From NCBI RefSeq assembly GCF_900105355.1, contig NZ_FNSC01000001.1:4154001-4218000 (forward strand): a stretch of DNA of 64,000 nt, given 5' to 3'. Position 1 is the stretch's first letter. Each line of letters begins with the position of its first letter. The notes under the pieces are model-generated. The model had not been told where the DNA came from. It worked only from the letters and a program-made list of their open reading frames with translations, and did no database searches. This document shows, one piece after another, positions 52,592 to 62,023 of this stretch. Source of the DNA: Pseudomonas anguilliseptica. Lineage in GTDB: Bacteria > Pseudomonadota > Gammaproteobacteria > Pseudomonadales > Pseudomonadaceae. Made by a program: the position numbers and the translations under genes.

Positions 52592-53911
52592 TCAGATCAC
52601 CATAGCTGCTGCCCAACCGAATACCAGCAACGGCAGGTTGTAGTGCAGGAAGGTCGGCACTACGCTGTCCCAGATATGGTTGTGTTGGCCATCGACGTTG
52701 AGCCCGGCAGTTGGCCCGAGGGTCGAGTCGGAGGCAGGCGAGCCGGCATCACCCAGCGCGCCGGCAGTGCCGACAATGCACAGAATGGCCAGCGGGCTGA
52801 AGCCCAATTGCAGACCCAGCGGTACGAAAATCGCGGCAATGATGGGCACGGTGGAGAACGATGAACCGATGCCCATAGTCACCAGCAGGCCAACCAGCAG
52901 CATCAACAGCGCACCCAGCGCCTTGTCGTGACCAATTAGCTCGGCGGAGCTGTCGACCAGGCTTTTCACTTCGCCAGTGGCTTTCATTACTTCGGCAAAA
53001 CCGGCGGCGGCGATCATGATAAAGCCGATCATCGCCATCATTTTCATGCCCTCGGTAAACAGGCCATCGGCCTCTTTCCAGCGCACCACGCCAGACACCG
53101 AGAAGATGATAAAGCCGGCCAGCGCACCGATAATCATCGAGTCCAGCCACAGCTGCACAACAAACGCAGTAACAATCGCCACGCCCGCCACCAGCAGACT
53201 CAGCGGGTTGTAGGCGACATCCACGCGCTCGACCTGTTCGATCTTGCTCAGGTCATAGACACGCTTCTTGCGGTAGCTGAACAGCACCGCTACCAGCAAG
53301 CCAAACAGCATGCCCAGCGCCGGAATCGCCATGGCCTTGCTCACGTCCAGGCTGCTGGTATCGACGCCGCCGCTGGCGACATTGGCCAGCAGAATGTCAT
53401 TAAGGAAAATCCCGCCAAAACCCACCGGTAAAAACATGTAGGGGGTAATCAAGCCAAAGGTCAGCACGCAGGCGATCAGGCGGCGGTCAAGCTGCAGCTT
53501 GCTCAATACATACAGCAGTGGCGGCACCAGCAGCGGGATAAACGCGATATGAATCGGCAGAATGTTCTGCGAGGAAATCGCCACCGCCAACAGCAGCGTA
53601 ATCAGCAGCCACTTGAGCAGACCGGCGCCTTTGGCGTCCTGTTTGCCGACCATGGCCAAGGCCTTGTCCGCCAGGGCGTGGGCCAGACCGGATTTGGCAA
53701 TCGCCACGGCAAAGGCACCCAACAAGGCATAGGACAGGGCCACTGTCGCCCCGCCGCCCAGTCCTTTATTAAAGGCCGCCAGCGAACCCTCAATACCCAG
53801 GCCGCCAAGCAGACCGCCGGCCAATGCGCCGACGATCAGAGCTACCACCACGTGCACACGGCACAAGCTGAGAATCAGCATGATCCCCACTGCCGCAACG
53901 ACTGCGTTCAT
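52592..53911 (-). CDS. Na+/H+ antiporter-family (NhaC/YuiF-like) transporter
   Basis: The 439-residue protein has about eleven membrane helices and belongs to the NhaC/YuiF branch of the ion transporter superfamily. The repeated Gly-rich segments ([25 protein letters not shown] near the N-terminus and [21 protein letters not shown] in the second half, each split here) and the late [25 protein letters not shown] are recognisable. It resembles PA2653. Members have been proposed to carry histidine or other organic ions, and the substrate here is open. I chose the ATG at 53911; 45 open codons upstream overlap the promoter region. Confidence 0.85.
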   Translation of the reverse strand: MNAVVAAVGIMLILSLCRVHVVVALIVGALAGGLLGGLGIEGSLAAFNKGLGGGATVALSYALLGAFAVAIAKSGLAHALADKALAMVGKQDAKGAGLLKWLLITLLLAVAISSQNILPIHIAFIPLLVPPLLYVLSKLQLDRRLIACVLTFGLITPYMFLPVGFGGIFLNDILLANVASGGVDTSSLDVSKAMAIPALGMLFGLLVAVLFSYRKKRVYDLSKIEQVERVDVAYNPLSLLVAGVAIVTAFVVQLWLDSMIIGALAGFIIFSVSGVVRWKEADGLFTEGMKMMAMIGFIMIAAAGFAEVMKATGEVKSLVDSSAELIGHDKALGALLMLLVGLLVTMGIGSSFSTVPIIAAIFVPLGLQLGFSPLAILCIVGTAGALGDAGSPASDSTLGPTAGLNVDGQHNHIWDSVVPTFLHYNLPLLVFGWAAAMVI

Positions 53912-54127
53912 CGATTTACTCCCGCAATTTAAATAGGTCCGCGAAGGTTTCGACCTTCTCTGGAGACTGCGCCGGCTCGGCGAAGGGCGCGTACTCTGCA
54001 CAATGCTGACTGACCTGTCAAAACACCAGTAAATTATTCTGTACAAGGCGTTGCTAATTTCGACTACCCTGCCATTTCAAAGCTGCCGCTGGCCTGCAAC
54101 TTGCTCTGCTTTACTTGACGTGAAACT

Positions 54128-54154
54128 TAAAGAAAAGCGCCTAAGCGCCGATAG
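54128..54154 (+). promoter_or_regulatory. FliA (sigma-28) promoter of the TlpQ-like gene
   Basis: TAAAGAAA (54128-54135), an 11-base spacer and GCCGATAG (54147-54154) match the sigma-28 consensus at 5 of 8 and 7 of 8 positions with exact spacing. The predicted start site is about 29 bases before the ATG at 54190. Confidence 0.7.
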
Positions 54155-54189
54155 GCGCTCTAAGCCTCTGCCATAAAAAGGTCCTGAAA

Positions 54190-56323
54190 ATGCTGTTCAG
54201 CCGACTTTCCATCCAGTTGAAGATCACCCTACTGGCCGGCCTGTGCTTGCTGGCCATTGTTGCGGTGCTGGTTTCCGCTTCGGTCATCCAGGCCTCGCGC
54301 AGCGCCAACCTGGTCAAGCAGGCCAGCTCGGCCATGCTGCAGGAGTCCGCGCAGTTACGCATGTCGGCGCGCGGCGAGTCCCAAGCACTGCAGATGCAGC
54401 GCTACTTTATGGACGCCTACCAGTACGGTCGCGGCGCCGCCACCCAGGTGCTGTTTATCCGCGAACAGGCGGAAAAACGCTTTCTGGATGCCTTCGACCT
54501 GCGCGAAGACCTGACCCGTCAGGTACGCAGCGCCCTGGAGGCCAACCGCAGCCTGTTGGGTATCTATGTGGCGTTCGAGCCCAACGCACTGGACGGCAAG
54601 GATGATCTGTTCGCCGATCAGGAAAACCTCGGCAGCAACGACAAGGGCCGCTTCTCGATCTACTGGGCACAAGGCGATCAGCGCTGAGGCGATGAAAGAA
54701 GCAGACCTTAATGACGCCACGCCAGGTATCAGCGGCGCGCCCTATAACGCCTGGTACAGCTGCCCGTTGCAGCAGAAGAAGGTGTGCCTGCTCGACCCCT
54801 ATATCGACGAAGCTGACGGAGTAAAAACCCTGATGACCAGCATCGCCTTCCCGCTGGAACAAGGCGGCAAGGTGATCGGTGTGCTCGGTGTGGATATCAG
54901 CCTGGCCAGCCTGCAGGAACTCAGCACCAGCGCACACCAGGGCCTGTTCGACGGCGCTGGGCATGTCAGTATCATCAGCCCTGCGGGCCTGCTTGCCGGC
55001 CACAGCCGCGACAGCAGCCTGCTGGGCGGCAAACTGGGAAAAGCCTTCGCAGACCAACACCGCGAAATGACCAGTCTGGTGGCCAGCAACCGCCCGGAAG
55101 TTTTGCACCACGATGGTTCGCTACAAGTGTTGCAACCGCTGCTGCCGATTCCTGAATCCCAGCCATGGGGCGTGTTGATGGAGGTGCCTGAGAAAGTTCT
55201 GCTGGAACCGGCCACTCGCCTGGAAACGCAAATGGATGAAATGGGCACGCGCAGTACGGCGGTGTCCCTGGGGCTTGGTCTGGCTGCCGGGGTGGTGGGT
55301 ATTCTGCTGATCTGGCTGACGGCACTGGGCGTGACCCGGCCGATTCTCGGCGTCGCGGCAATGCTGAAAAATATCGCCAGCGGTGAAGGCGACCTGACTC
55401 GCCGCCTGGAATACGCCAAGCAAGATGAACTGGGCGAACTGGCCAGCTGGTTCAACCGTTTCCTCGACAAGCTGCAACCGATCATCGCTGATGTTAAGCG
55501 CAGCGTGCAGGACGCCCGCAGCACGGCCGATCAGTCCGCCTTGATCGCCAGCCAGACCAGCGACGGCATGCAGCAGCAATACCGTGAAGTGGATCAGGTG
55601 GCCACCGCGTTCCAGGAAATGAGCGCTACGGCGCAGGATGTGGCGCATAACGCCGCCCAGGCCGCCGAAGCGGCACGCACCGCCGACCATGCCAGCCGCG
55701 AAGGTATGAGCGTGATCGGCAAAACCACCTCGACCATCGAACTGCTGGCCAATGAGATGAACGTGGCCATGCAGGAAGTCGAAGGCCTGGCCAATAGCAG
55801 CGAGAAGATCGGCTCGGTACTCGAAGTGATCCGCTCGATCGCCGAACAGACCAACCTGCTCGCCCTCAACGCGGCGATCGAAGCGGCGCGGGCCGGTGAA
55901 GCCGGGCGTGGTTTTGCCGTGGTGGCCGATGAAGTGCGTAACCTGGCCAAGCGTACCCAGGATTCGGTGGAGGAAATTCGCCAGGTGATCGAAGGCCTGC
56001 AAAGCGGTACCAAGGAAGTGGTCAGCACCATGCACAGCAGCCAGCGCCAGGCCCAGGGCAGCGTCGAACAGGTGGAACAGGCCGTCGCCGTGCTGCAGCG
56101 TATCAGCCAGGCGGTCAGTGTGATTACCGACATGAACCTGCAGATTGCCAGCGCAGCCGAAGAGCAAAGCTCGGTGGCCGAGGAAATCAACCGCAACGTG
56201 GCTTCGATCCGGGATGTCACCGAATCTATTTCCGCCCAGGCCGACGAGTCGGCAAAAATCAGCCAAGGTCTGAACAAATTGGCCAACCATCAGCAGAGTC
56301 TGATGGACCAGTTCCGCGTCTGA
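54190..56323 (+). pseudogene. Methyl-accepting chemotaxis protein, TlpQ-like, frameshifted
   Basis: Two overlapping frames together encode a chemoreceptor of about 711 residues. The first (54190-54687) covers the N-terminal helix and half of a double-Cache sensor and stops after IYWAQGDQR. The second frame continues at about 54682 with [21 protein letters not shown], then the rest of the Cache domain, a helix near [24 protein letters not shown] and the full signalling domain. The frames meet in the sequence CAGCGCTGAGGCG: restoring one GC dinucleotide would fuse them. Position and sequence match PA2654 (TlpQ, a polyamine/histamine receptor). A sequencing error is the main alternative to a true lesion. 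Confidence 0.88.
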
Positions 56324-56374
56324 CCGTTAGGCGTGGCACCATCGGACCGCCACTCTGGCGGCTGTTTCCTTGTG

Positions 56375-56406
56375 ACGCAGGCTAGCAATCGTTAGCCTGC
56401 GTTTTT
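56375..56406 (+). terminator. Terminator after the TlpQ-like gene
   Basis: ACGCAGGCTA and TAGCCTGCGT pair around an 8-base loop and are followed by a T run, 52 bases after the receptor stop. Confidence 0.88.
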
Positions 56407-56438
56407 CATTTCTGACTTCTCAAATAACGAGGTGCACG

Positions 56439-57035
56439 ATGCTCAATATCGCTCTGGTGGCCGGCTCCAGCCGCAGTAACAGCCAATCAGGCAAGGTCGC
56501 CCGTTTTTTGCGCCAGCGTCTGATTCAGCTGGGCCACACCGATGAAGCACAGAGCAATGTGATTGACCTGGGCCTCGCCCCGCTGCCGCTCTGGCCCGCT
56601 GACGATACCGGCCCATGGGGGCTTTACAGCAAGCAACTGGCAGCTGCCGATGCCGTGGTGATCATTTCCCCTGAATGGAATGGCATGGCCTGCCCGGCCA
56701 TCAAGAACTTCTTTATCTACGCCAGTAAGGCTGAGCTGGCGCACAAGCCCGGGCTGCTGGTGGGCGTCTCGTCGGGAGTGGGCGGGGCTTATCCGATCAG
56801 CGAGTTGCGCGCGTCCAGCTACAAGAACTGCCGCCTCTGCTACCTGCCTGAGCATCTGATCGTGCGCAGCGTCGAGAAGGTGCTGAACACGCCAGAGCCA
56901 AGCAGCGAAGACGACCAGCGCCTGCATGCACGCATCGATTACGAGCTGGATATTCTGGTCAAGTACGCGCAAGCCTTGGGCCCGGTACGCGCCAGTATCG
57001 ATATGAGCACCCCGGCATTTGCCAACGGCATGTAA
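56439..57035 (+). CDS. NADPH-dependent FMN reductase family protein
   Basis: The 198-residue flavodoxin-fold protein binds FMN and reduces quinones, azo compounds or metals with NAD(P)H, depending on the member. The phosphate-binding loop AGSSRSNSQSGKVARFL lies at residues 8-24 and the SPEWNGMACPAIKNFFIY segment near 77-95 is the family signature. It lies 36 bases after the terminator of the tlpQ-like gene and converges on the sensor kinase gene, so it is transcribed on its own. The substrate is unknown. Confidence 0.88.
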   Translation: MLNIALVAGSSRSNSQSGKVARFLRQRLIQLGHTDEAQSNVIDLGLAPLPLWPADDTGPWGLYSKQLAAADAVVIISPEWNGMACPAIKNFFIYASKAELAHKPGLLVGVSSGVGGAYPISELRASSYKNCRLCYLPEHLIVRSVEKVLNTPEPSSEDDQRLHARIDYELDILVKYAQALGPVRASIDMSTPAFANGM

Positions 57036-57062
57036 GCCTTGGTTTGAGCGTACCTGATGAAC

Positions 57063-58382
57063 TCAGGTGCGCTTCACTGGCAAGCTGACCGTTACGCGCA
57101 AGCCACCCAGCGGGCTTTCAGCCAGCTGCAATCTCCCGGCCCAGGCATCAACAATATCGCGCACGATGCCCAAACCTAGCCCATGACCGGCCACCTGTTC
57201 ATCCAGACGGCTGCCACGGCTGAGCACTTCGTCGCGCTGTGCAGCATCGATACCCGGCCCGTCGTCATCAATCGCCAGTTGATAGTCCTCTCCTACCCTG
57301 CTGATTTGCAGCTGTACCTGGCTGTCGGCCCATTTACAGGCGTTGTCCAGCAGGTTGCCGAGCAGTTCCAGTAGGTCTTCACGATCCCAGGGCAACCGCA
57401 GCCCAGGCTCGGCCTGCCAGTCCAGTTCCAGGTGGTTGCCATGGATCATCGCCAGGGTCGAAAACAGCTCGGGCAGTTCATTGGCGCAGTCGAAATGCGC
57501 CCCCGGCAAGGCTTCCCCAGCTAAGCGTGCACGCCCCAGCTCGCGGGCAATACGCTGCTCGATCTGTTGCAGCTGGCCATTGAGGCTCTCGCGCAGTTGC
57601 GGTAACTGCTTGAGCTCTTCACGGGTGGCCAGGCTGACCAACACCGCCAACGGCGTTTTTAGCGCATGGCCGAGGTTGCCCAGGGCGTTACGCGAGCGTT
57701 TGAGGATGTCTTCGGTGTGCGTCAGCAAGTGGTTGATTTGAGCCACCAGCGGCTCCAGTTCCAGCGGCACCTGTTGGTCCAGCTGGCTACGCTGGCCCTG
57801 CTGCAGCTGTATCAGCTGCCGTCGGGTCTGTTCCAAGGGGCGCAACGCGCGGCTGACGATCAAGCGCTGCAACAACAGAATCAGCACCAGGGCGGTAATC
57901 CCCAGGCCCAGAACTATCTTCTGTACCTGGCTGAAACTGTTGAGTATCGGTGTGTAATCGCGCGCCACATGAATCACGATGGGCTGGCCATAGCGCTGGT
58001 AGTCAGCGCGGTATACCAACCACTGCTGGCCTTGTGGCCCGTCACCCAGCGCGTCCTGTAAACCGGCTTCTGCAACCGGACGCAGATTGCGATCCCAGAG
58101 TGAGCGCGAACGCCAGGTCTGCTCGCCAAGGTCGATACGGAAATACAGGCCGGAATAAGGCCGCTTGAACGCAGCACTGAGGCGCCGCTCATCCAGTTGC
58201 AGGCCATTGGGGCCACGTACAATCGCGCCGAGCAGGGTCTGGGTTTCATCCTGCAGATTGGTCTGTAGATAACCGCGCAGGCTGCGATCGAACAGCCAGA
58301 GGCTGCTTTGCGCCAACAGCAGGCCAATAACCAGCAATACGCTGATCAGCCCCAGACTCAAACGCCGTTGAATCGACCTCAA
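57063..58382 (-). CDS. bqsS: Two-component sensor kinase, BqsS/CarS-like
   Basis: The 439-residue inner-membrane kinase has helices at about residues 10-31 and 157-173 that bracket a periplasmic domain of about 125 residues. The phospho-acceptor His239 lies in [11 protein letters not shown], and the ATPase domain contains [19 protein letters not shown] and GHGLGLGIV. The arrangement with two PepSY genes and an OmpR-type regulator matches PA2656 of P. aeruginosa, reported as BqsS (ferrous iron) and as CarS (calcium). I do not find the RExxE iron motif in the periplasmic part, so the ligand may differ. It overlaps the regulator gene by four bases. Confidence 0.85.
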   Translation of the reverse strand: MRSIQRRLSLGLISVLLVIGLLLAQSSLWLFDRSLRGYLQTNLQDETQTLLGAIVRGPNGLQLDERRLSAAFKRPYSGLYFRIDLGEQTWRSRSLWDRNLRPVAEAGLQDALGDGPQGQQWLVYRADYQRYGQPIVIHVARDYTPILNSFSQVQKIVLGLGITALVLILLLQRLIVSRALRPLEQTRRQLIQLQQGQRSQLDQQVPLELEPLVAQINHLLTHTEDILKRSRNALGNLGHALKTPLAVLVSLATREELKQLPQLRESLNGQLQQIEQRIARELGRARLAGEALPGAHFDCANELPELFSTLAMIHGNHLELDWQAEPGLRLPWDREDLLELLGNLLDNACKWADSQVQLQISRVGEDYQLAIDDDGPGIDAAQRDEVLSRGSRLDEQVAGHGLGLGIVRDIVDAWAGRLQLAESPLGGLRVTVSLPVKRT

Positions 58383-59047
58383 GCAACATCCCCGCTAAAG
58401 CGATACCCCTGACCACGGCGGGTTTCGATGACCTCGCGTCCCAGCTTGCGCCGCAGGTGGTTGACGTGCACCTCGATAACGTTCGAATCGCGCTCGCTTT
58501 CACCGTCATACAAGTGCTCAGCCAGGTGGCTCTTGGACAGTAATTGCCCGGCATGCAGCATGAAATAGCGCAGCAGACGGAACTCGGCGGCGGTCAGCTG
58601 TACCTCTTCTCCATTGCGTTGCACCGATTGCCTACTTTCATCCAGCTGTAAGCCCGCCGCTTCCAGTTGCGGCTGGTTGGCCAGGCCACGGGCGCGCCGC
58701 AACAGGGACTGGATGCGCAGCTCCAACTCTTCCGGGTGAAAGGGTTTGCTCAGGTAATCATCTGCCCCCGCCTTGAGCCCTTCGATACGCTCGGCCCAGG
58801 ATCCTCGCGCAGTAAGGATCAACACTGGTGTGATAAGGCCGCCAGTTCGCCATTCCTGCAACACCTCAAGCCCCGGTTTGCCAGGCAAACCGAGGTCAAG
58901 AACGATCAGATCATAGGGTTCGGTCGCGCCCTGATAGGCGGCATCACGGCCATCGGCTAACCAATCAACCGCATACCCCTGACGCGCCAAACCGGCGAGC
59001 AGTTCATCAGCCAGGGGAACATGGTCTTCAACCAGCAGTAGGCGCAT
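58379..59047 (-). CDS. bqsR: Two-component response regulator, BqsR/CarR-like
   Basis: The 222-residue OmpR/PhoB-family regulator has a receiver domain with acidic residues at Glu7-Asp8, the phospho-acceptor Asp51 in [10 protein letters not shown] and Lys in LSKPF, and a C-terminal winged helix ([38 protein letters not shown]). It abuts the PepSY gene upstream and overlaps the kinase gene. The P. aeruginosa counterpart binds tandem TTAAG half-sites, and such sites occur upstream of this operon at 59726-59750. Autoregulation is therefore likely. Confidence 0.88.
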   Translation of the reverse strand: MRLLLVEDHVPLADELLAGLARQGYAVDWLADGRDAAYQGATEPYDLIVLDLGLPGKPGLEVLQEWRTGGLITPVLILTARGSWAERIEGLKAGADDYLSKPFHPEELELRIQSLLRRARGLANQPQLEAAGLQLDESRQSVQRNGEEVQLTAAEFRLLRYFMLHAGQLLSKSHLAEHLYDGESERDSNVIEVHVNHLRRKLGREVIETRRGQGYRFSGDVA

Positions 59048-59368
59048 TCAGTCTTCCACCTCGTCCTTGAGTACTTCGCCGGTGCTGGCGCGCAACTCCA
59101 GTTCGCGCACGATGCCCTGTTCGGTCACCAGTTCGACTTCGTAAACCAGTACACCGTCCTCTTCCTCCAGCTCAACTTCCAGCAAAACCGCACCGGGATG
59201 ACGCTGCAAGGCCATCTGCAACAACTGTTCGAGAGGCATGATCAACCCCTCGCGGCGCAGGCGTAACGCCTCATCCTGATCCAGGTCACGCGCGCTGCTG
59301 CTAAACGTCAGCGTCAGCAGCAGGCAGGCCAGGAGTGCGCGTGCAAGCCAAGCAGTGCTGTTCATCAA
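59048..59368 (-). CDS. PepSY domain exported protein
   Basis: The 106-residue protein has a signal peptide (cleavage near SSA-RD at residue 26) and one PepSY domain: alpha helix EALRLRREGLIMPLEQLLQMA, then strands VLLEVELEEEDG, VLVYEVELV and a closing GEVLKDEVED. PepSY proteins often modulate partner kinases or proteases in the periplasm. It is a paralogue of the next gene upstream, with which it shares a four-base ATGA overlap, and abuts the regulator gene. The very acidic mature chain could bind metal or cationic ligands (inference). Confidence 0.85.
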   Translation of the reverse strand: MMNSTAWLARALLACLLLTLTFSSSARDLDQDEALRLRREGLIMPLEQLLQMALQRHPGAVLLEVELEEEDGVLVYEVELVTEQGIVRELELRASTGEVLKDEVED

Positions 59369-59670
59369 TCGTCTCGTTGGTTCTTCAGAACTTGTGCGTT
59401 AGTGGCATCCAGCTCGATGTCCCACTGCACGCCCTGGGCGTCGCGAACTTCAACCTGGTAGATATAGCGGCCGTACTCTTCTTCCAGCTCGGTGTCTTCG
59501 GTCTTACTGCCTGGGTGCAGCGCCAGAGCTGCAGCGTTGAGTTTTTCGAAGGACTGGATGGTGCCGGCGTCACGCAGTTTCAGCGCTTCGTCCGGACCCA
59601 GGTCACGGGCTTGGGCCAAACCGGCAGTCATGGCCAGGCCAGCAGCAAATACGGCAGTCAGTGTGTTCAT
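59365..59670 (-). CDS. PepSY domain exported protein, first gene of the operon
   Basis: The 101-residue periplasmic protein has a signal peptide (cleavage near AQA-RD at residue 22) and a PepSY domain: DEALKLRDAGTIQSFEKLNAAAL, then EDTELEEEYGRYIYQVEV and the closing ATNAQVLKNQRDD. It is about the same length as its paralogue downstream, so the pair arose by tandem duplication. The AGGAACC-type ribosome site lies six to ten bases before the ATG. It heads the PepSY-PepSY-regulator-kinase operon, matching bqsP/bqsQ of P. aeruginosa. Confidence 0.86.
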   Translation of the reverse strand: MNTLTAVFAAGLAMTAGLAQARDLGPDEALKLRDAGTIQSFEKLNAAALALHPGSKTEDTELEEEYGRYIYQVEVRDAQGVQWDIELDATNAQVLKNQRDD

Positions 59671-59709
59671 CTTCAGGTTCCTTAATGGAGTTGGCTTTCG
59701 ACGGAATCC

Positions 59710-59750
59710 AAGTTACTGCACACGACTTAACTCAAGCTGAATTTGCTTAA
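59710..59750 (-). promoter_or_regulatory. BqsR-type half-sites and promoter of the PepSY operon
   Basis: On the minus strand the order is TTAAG (59746-59750), four bases, TTCAG (59737-59741), six bases, TTAAG (59726-59730). The last two fit TTAAG-N6-TTAAG with one mismatch. Ten bases further on is TAACTT (59710-59715), a plausible -10 placed as in PhoP-type promoters. The operon start codon is 40 bases beyond it. Confidence 0.55.
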
Positions 59751-59866
59751 GGCGTCGCGCAAACGCTGACTTATCCAAATCCGTGCACCCATCATTCACA
59801 TGCTGAAGTCGCTTGGCCTAGCAACTCGGCGCTCTATAATCGCTGCCTTGCGTGATGGAGGCCAGC

Positions 59867-60946
59867 ATGAGTGCGATATTAATCAAGTCCCCTGCCTTGA
59901 CGATCAAGGCCGGTAAACGCGCCCTCGCGCGGATTCGCGAGCACGGCTTGCAGCCAGCCGACGTCGGCATTCTGCCAGGCGCGGCAGGCGGCCCGAAGGC
60001 GTTGGGGATTCAGGGGCTGGATCTGGCGCTGTTTGGCGACTGGTTGCAGCGCGCACCGCGCGAGCGTTCGCTGATTGGTGCGTCCATCGGTTCCTGGCGT
60101 TTCGCCAGCGCCTGTTTGCCAGATGCGGCAGCTGGCCTGCGCCGCCTCGGCGAGCTGTATACCTCGCAGCGCTTTGCCAAAGGCGTGAGCATGGCGCAGG
60201 TGTCGAGTAGCTGCAGTTTGATGCTCGACCAGCTGCTGGGCAACGACAGCGATAGCATCCTCAGCAACCCGCATTACCGCTTGAATATCGTTGTGGTGAA
60301 AAGCCATGGCCTGCTGCAGCACGATCATCGCGGCGCCCTCGGCCTGGGCCTGTCGTCGGTAATTGGCAGCAACCTGCTGGGCCGCCCGCGCCTGGCCAAG
60401 CATTTCGAACGGGTGATTCTGCACGACGCTCGCCTGGCTCCGCCGCTGGGCGCGCTCAGCGACTTTCCCTCGCGCTACCTGCAGCTCGATAGTGGCAACC
60501 TACGTCATGCACTGCTGGCCTCGGGCTCCATCCCAATGATCATGCAAGGCGTGCGTGATATTCCCGGTGCCGGCCCCGGAACTTATCGCGATGGCGGTCT
60601 GCTCGACTACCACCTCGACTTGCCGTACAGCGGCGACGATATCGTGCTCTACCCGCACTTCACCGACAAGGTCATCCCAGGCTGGTTCGACAAGGGCATG
60701 CCCTGGCGCCGCGGTGATGGCGGACGCCTACAGGATGTGTTACTGCTGGCGCCCTCACGGGACTACCTGGCGCGCCTGCCCCATGGCAAACTCCCCGACC
60801 GCAAGGACTTCAGTCGTTATCTGGGCGATGATGCCGGCCGCGAGCGCTATTGGCGCACGGCCATGAGCGAAAGCCAGCGGCTTGGCGACGAGTTTCTCGA
60901 ACTGGTCGACAGCGGCTGCCTCGGCGAACGTCTGCAACCCCTTTAA
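59867..60946 (+). CDS. Patatin-like phospholipase-fold protein
   Basis: The 359-residue protein fits the patatin family of Ser-Asp dyad lipid acyl hydrolases. The nucleophile elbow is GASIG at residues 71-75 with Ser73, and the Asp lies in DGGLLDYH near 242. The oxyanion-type Gly-rich loop GAAGGPKALG occurs at about 38-47. No signal peptide is present, so it probably acts in the cytoplasm on membrane phospholipids. I chose the ATG at 59867, which has GGAGG six bases upstream, over in-frame starts at 59852 and 59855. The next gene encodes another serine hydrolase. Confidence 0.85.
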   Translation: MSAILIKSPALTIKAGKRALARIREHGLQPADVGILPGAAGGPKALGIQGLDLALFGDWLQRAPRERSLIGASIGSWRFASACLPDAAAGLRRLGELYTSQRFAKGVSMAQVSSSCSLMLDQLLGNDSDSILSNPHYRLNIVVVKSHGLLQHDHRGALGLGLSSVIGSNLLGRPRLAKHFERVILHDARLAPPLGALSDFPSRYLQLDSGNLRHALLASGSIPMIMQGVRDIPGAGPGTYRDGGLLDYHLDLPYSGDDIVLYPHFTDKVIPGWFDKGMPWRRGDGGRLQDVLLLAPSRDYLARLPHGKLPDRKDFSRYLGDDAGRERYWRTAMSESQRLGDEFLELVDSGCLGERLQPL

Positions 60947-60994
60947 CGACAACAGCCGACCGAACACCAAGCAACATCACCAAGGATGGGCAGG

Positions 60995-61834
60995 ATGAAA
61001 CTCGCAGTCGCCATTATCCACGGCATCGGCACGCAGCCCGACCTGCGTAACGACGAAGGCCAGCACGTCTTCGCCCACAGCCTGATCGCCGGATTACGTC
61101 AACGCCTCGGCGCCGAGGCCGATCAGGTGGCCTTTCAGACCCTGCACTGGGCCAGCGTGCTGGACAAGCGGCAACTGGCTTTTCTCGACAAACTGCGCGA
61201 CCAGCCCGTGCGCTGGCGCTGGTTACGCCGTATCGTCACGCTGTTTCTCGGTGATGCCAGTGGCTATCGCAAAGTCAGCCAGGCATACGACACCACCTAT
61301 GAAGAAGTCCATCAGTGCCTGCGCAGCGGCCTCAACGCCTTGCGTGCCAAGGTCGATGCCGATACGCCGCTGGTGGTGCTGGCGCACTCACTGGGCGGGC
61401 ATATCTTCTCCAATTTCGTCTGGGATCAGCAGCGCATCAATAGCGCGGAGGAATGCCCGCTGGACCCCTTTCTGGCCTTGGAAACCCTGAGCGGTCTGAT
61501 CACCTTCGGCTGCAATATCCCGCTGTTTACCTTTGCCTATGACCCGGTCGTGCCGATCCGCTTTCCCGGCCACTGCCTGACGGAGGCGGTGACCGAGCAG
61601 GCGCGCTGGCTAAATCTCTACGCTCCCGCAGACCCGCTGGGTTATCCGCTGCGCCCATTACCCAATTACGCCGCCGTGGTCGCCGAAGATCGCGCCATGC
61701 CAGTGGGCCCCTGGTACAAGCGCCATACCCCGTTGAGCCACTTGGGCTATTGGGATGACCGAGGCTTTCAGCGTTATATCGCTCGTTATCTGCAGCAGTT
61801 ACTGGCGGTCTGCAAAGGCTCAGAGAAGGCCTAA
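60995..61834 (+). CDS. Alpha/beta hydrolase-fold protein (lipase-like)
   Basis: A 279-residue cytoplasmic protein with the alpha/beta hydrolase pattern: the first strand AVAIIHGIGTQP at residues 4-15 contains the oxyanion His-Gly, and the nucleophile Ser132 lies in VVLAHSLGGHIF. A catalytic His may lie in LSHLGYWD near 249. No signal sequence is visible. The start at 60995 is preferred over an in-frame ATG three codons upstream because of the Gly-rich ribosome site spacing. It follows the patatin-like gene by 48 bases, so the two are probably co-transcribed. The substrate is unknown. Confidence 0.8.
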   Translation: MKLAVAIIHGIGTQPDLRNDEGQHVFAHSLIAGLRQRLGAEADQVAFQTLHWASVLDKRQLAFLDKLRDQPVRWRWLRRIVTLFLGDASGYRKVSQAYDTTYEEVHQCLRSGLNALRAKVDADTPLVVLAHSLGGHIFSNFVWDQQRINSAEECPLDPFLALETLSGLITFGCNIPLFTFAYDPVVPIRFPGHCLTEAVTEQARWLNLYAPADPLGYPLRPLPNYAAVVAEDRAMPVGPWYKRHTPLSHLGYWDDRGFQRYIARYLQQLLAVCKGSEKA

Positions 61835-62023
61835 CCACCCTCTTCCTCGCCCAATTTCTCGGCTTGCACGATTAAAACTGTGATTTATCGGACAATTTCG
61901 TGCATTTCTTCGCCAGCATGTGACTTGGCGGTCAGCTTCGGTCATCAACGCATATGACTGGCAAGCGTGAATCTTCCGTTTGCTCCTTTGTGTATTTGGG
62001 ATCACCTCGGAGAAACCGACCCC

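Noticed and set aside
55121..56290. 389-codon minus-strand frame opposite the TlpQ-like receptor
   Set aside because: Antisense of conserved chemoreceptor signalling domain; similar shadows occur opposite the other two receptors.
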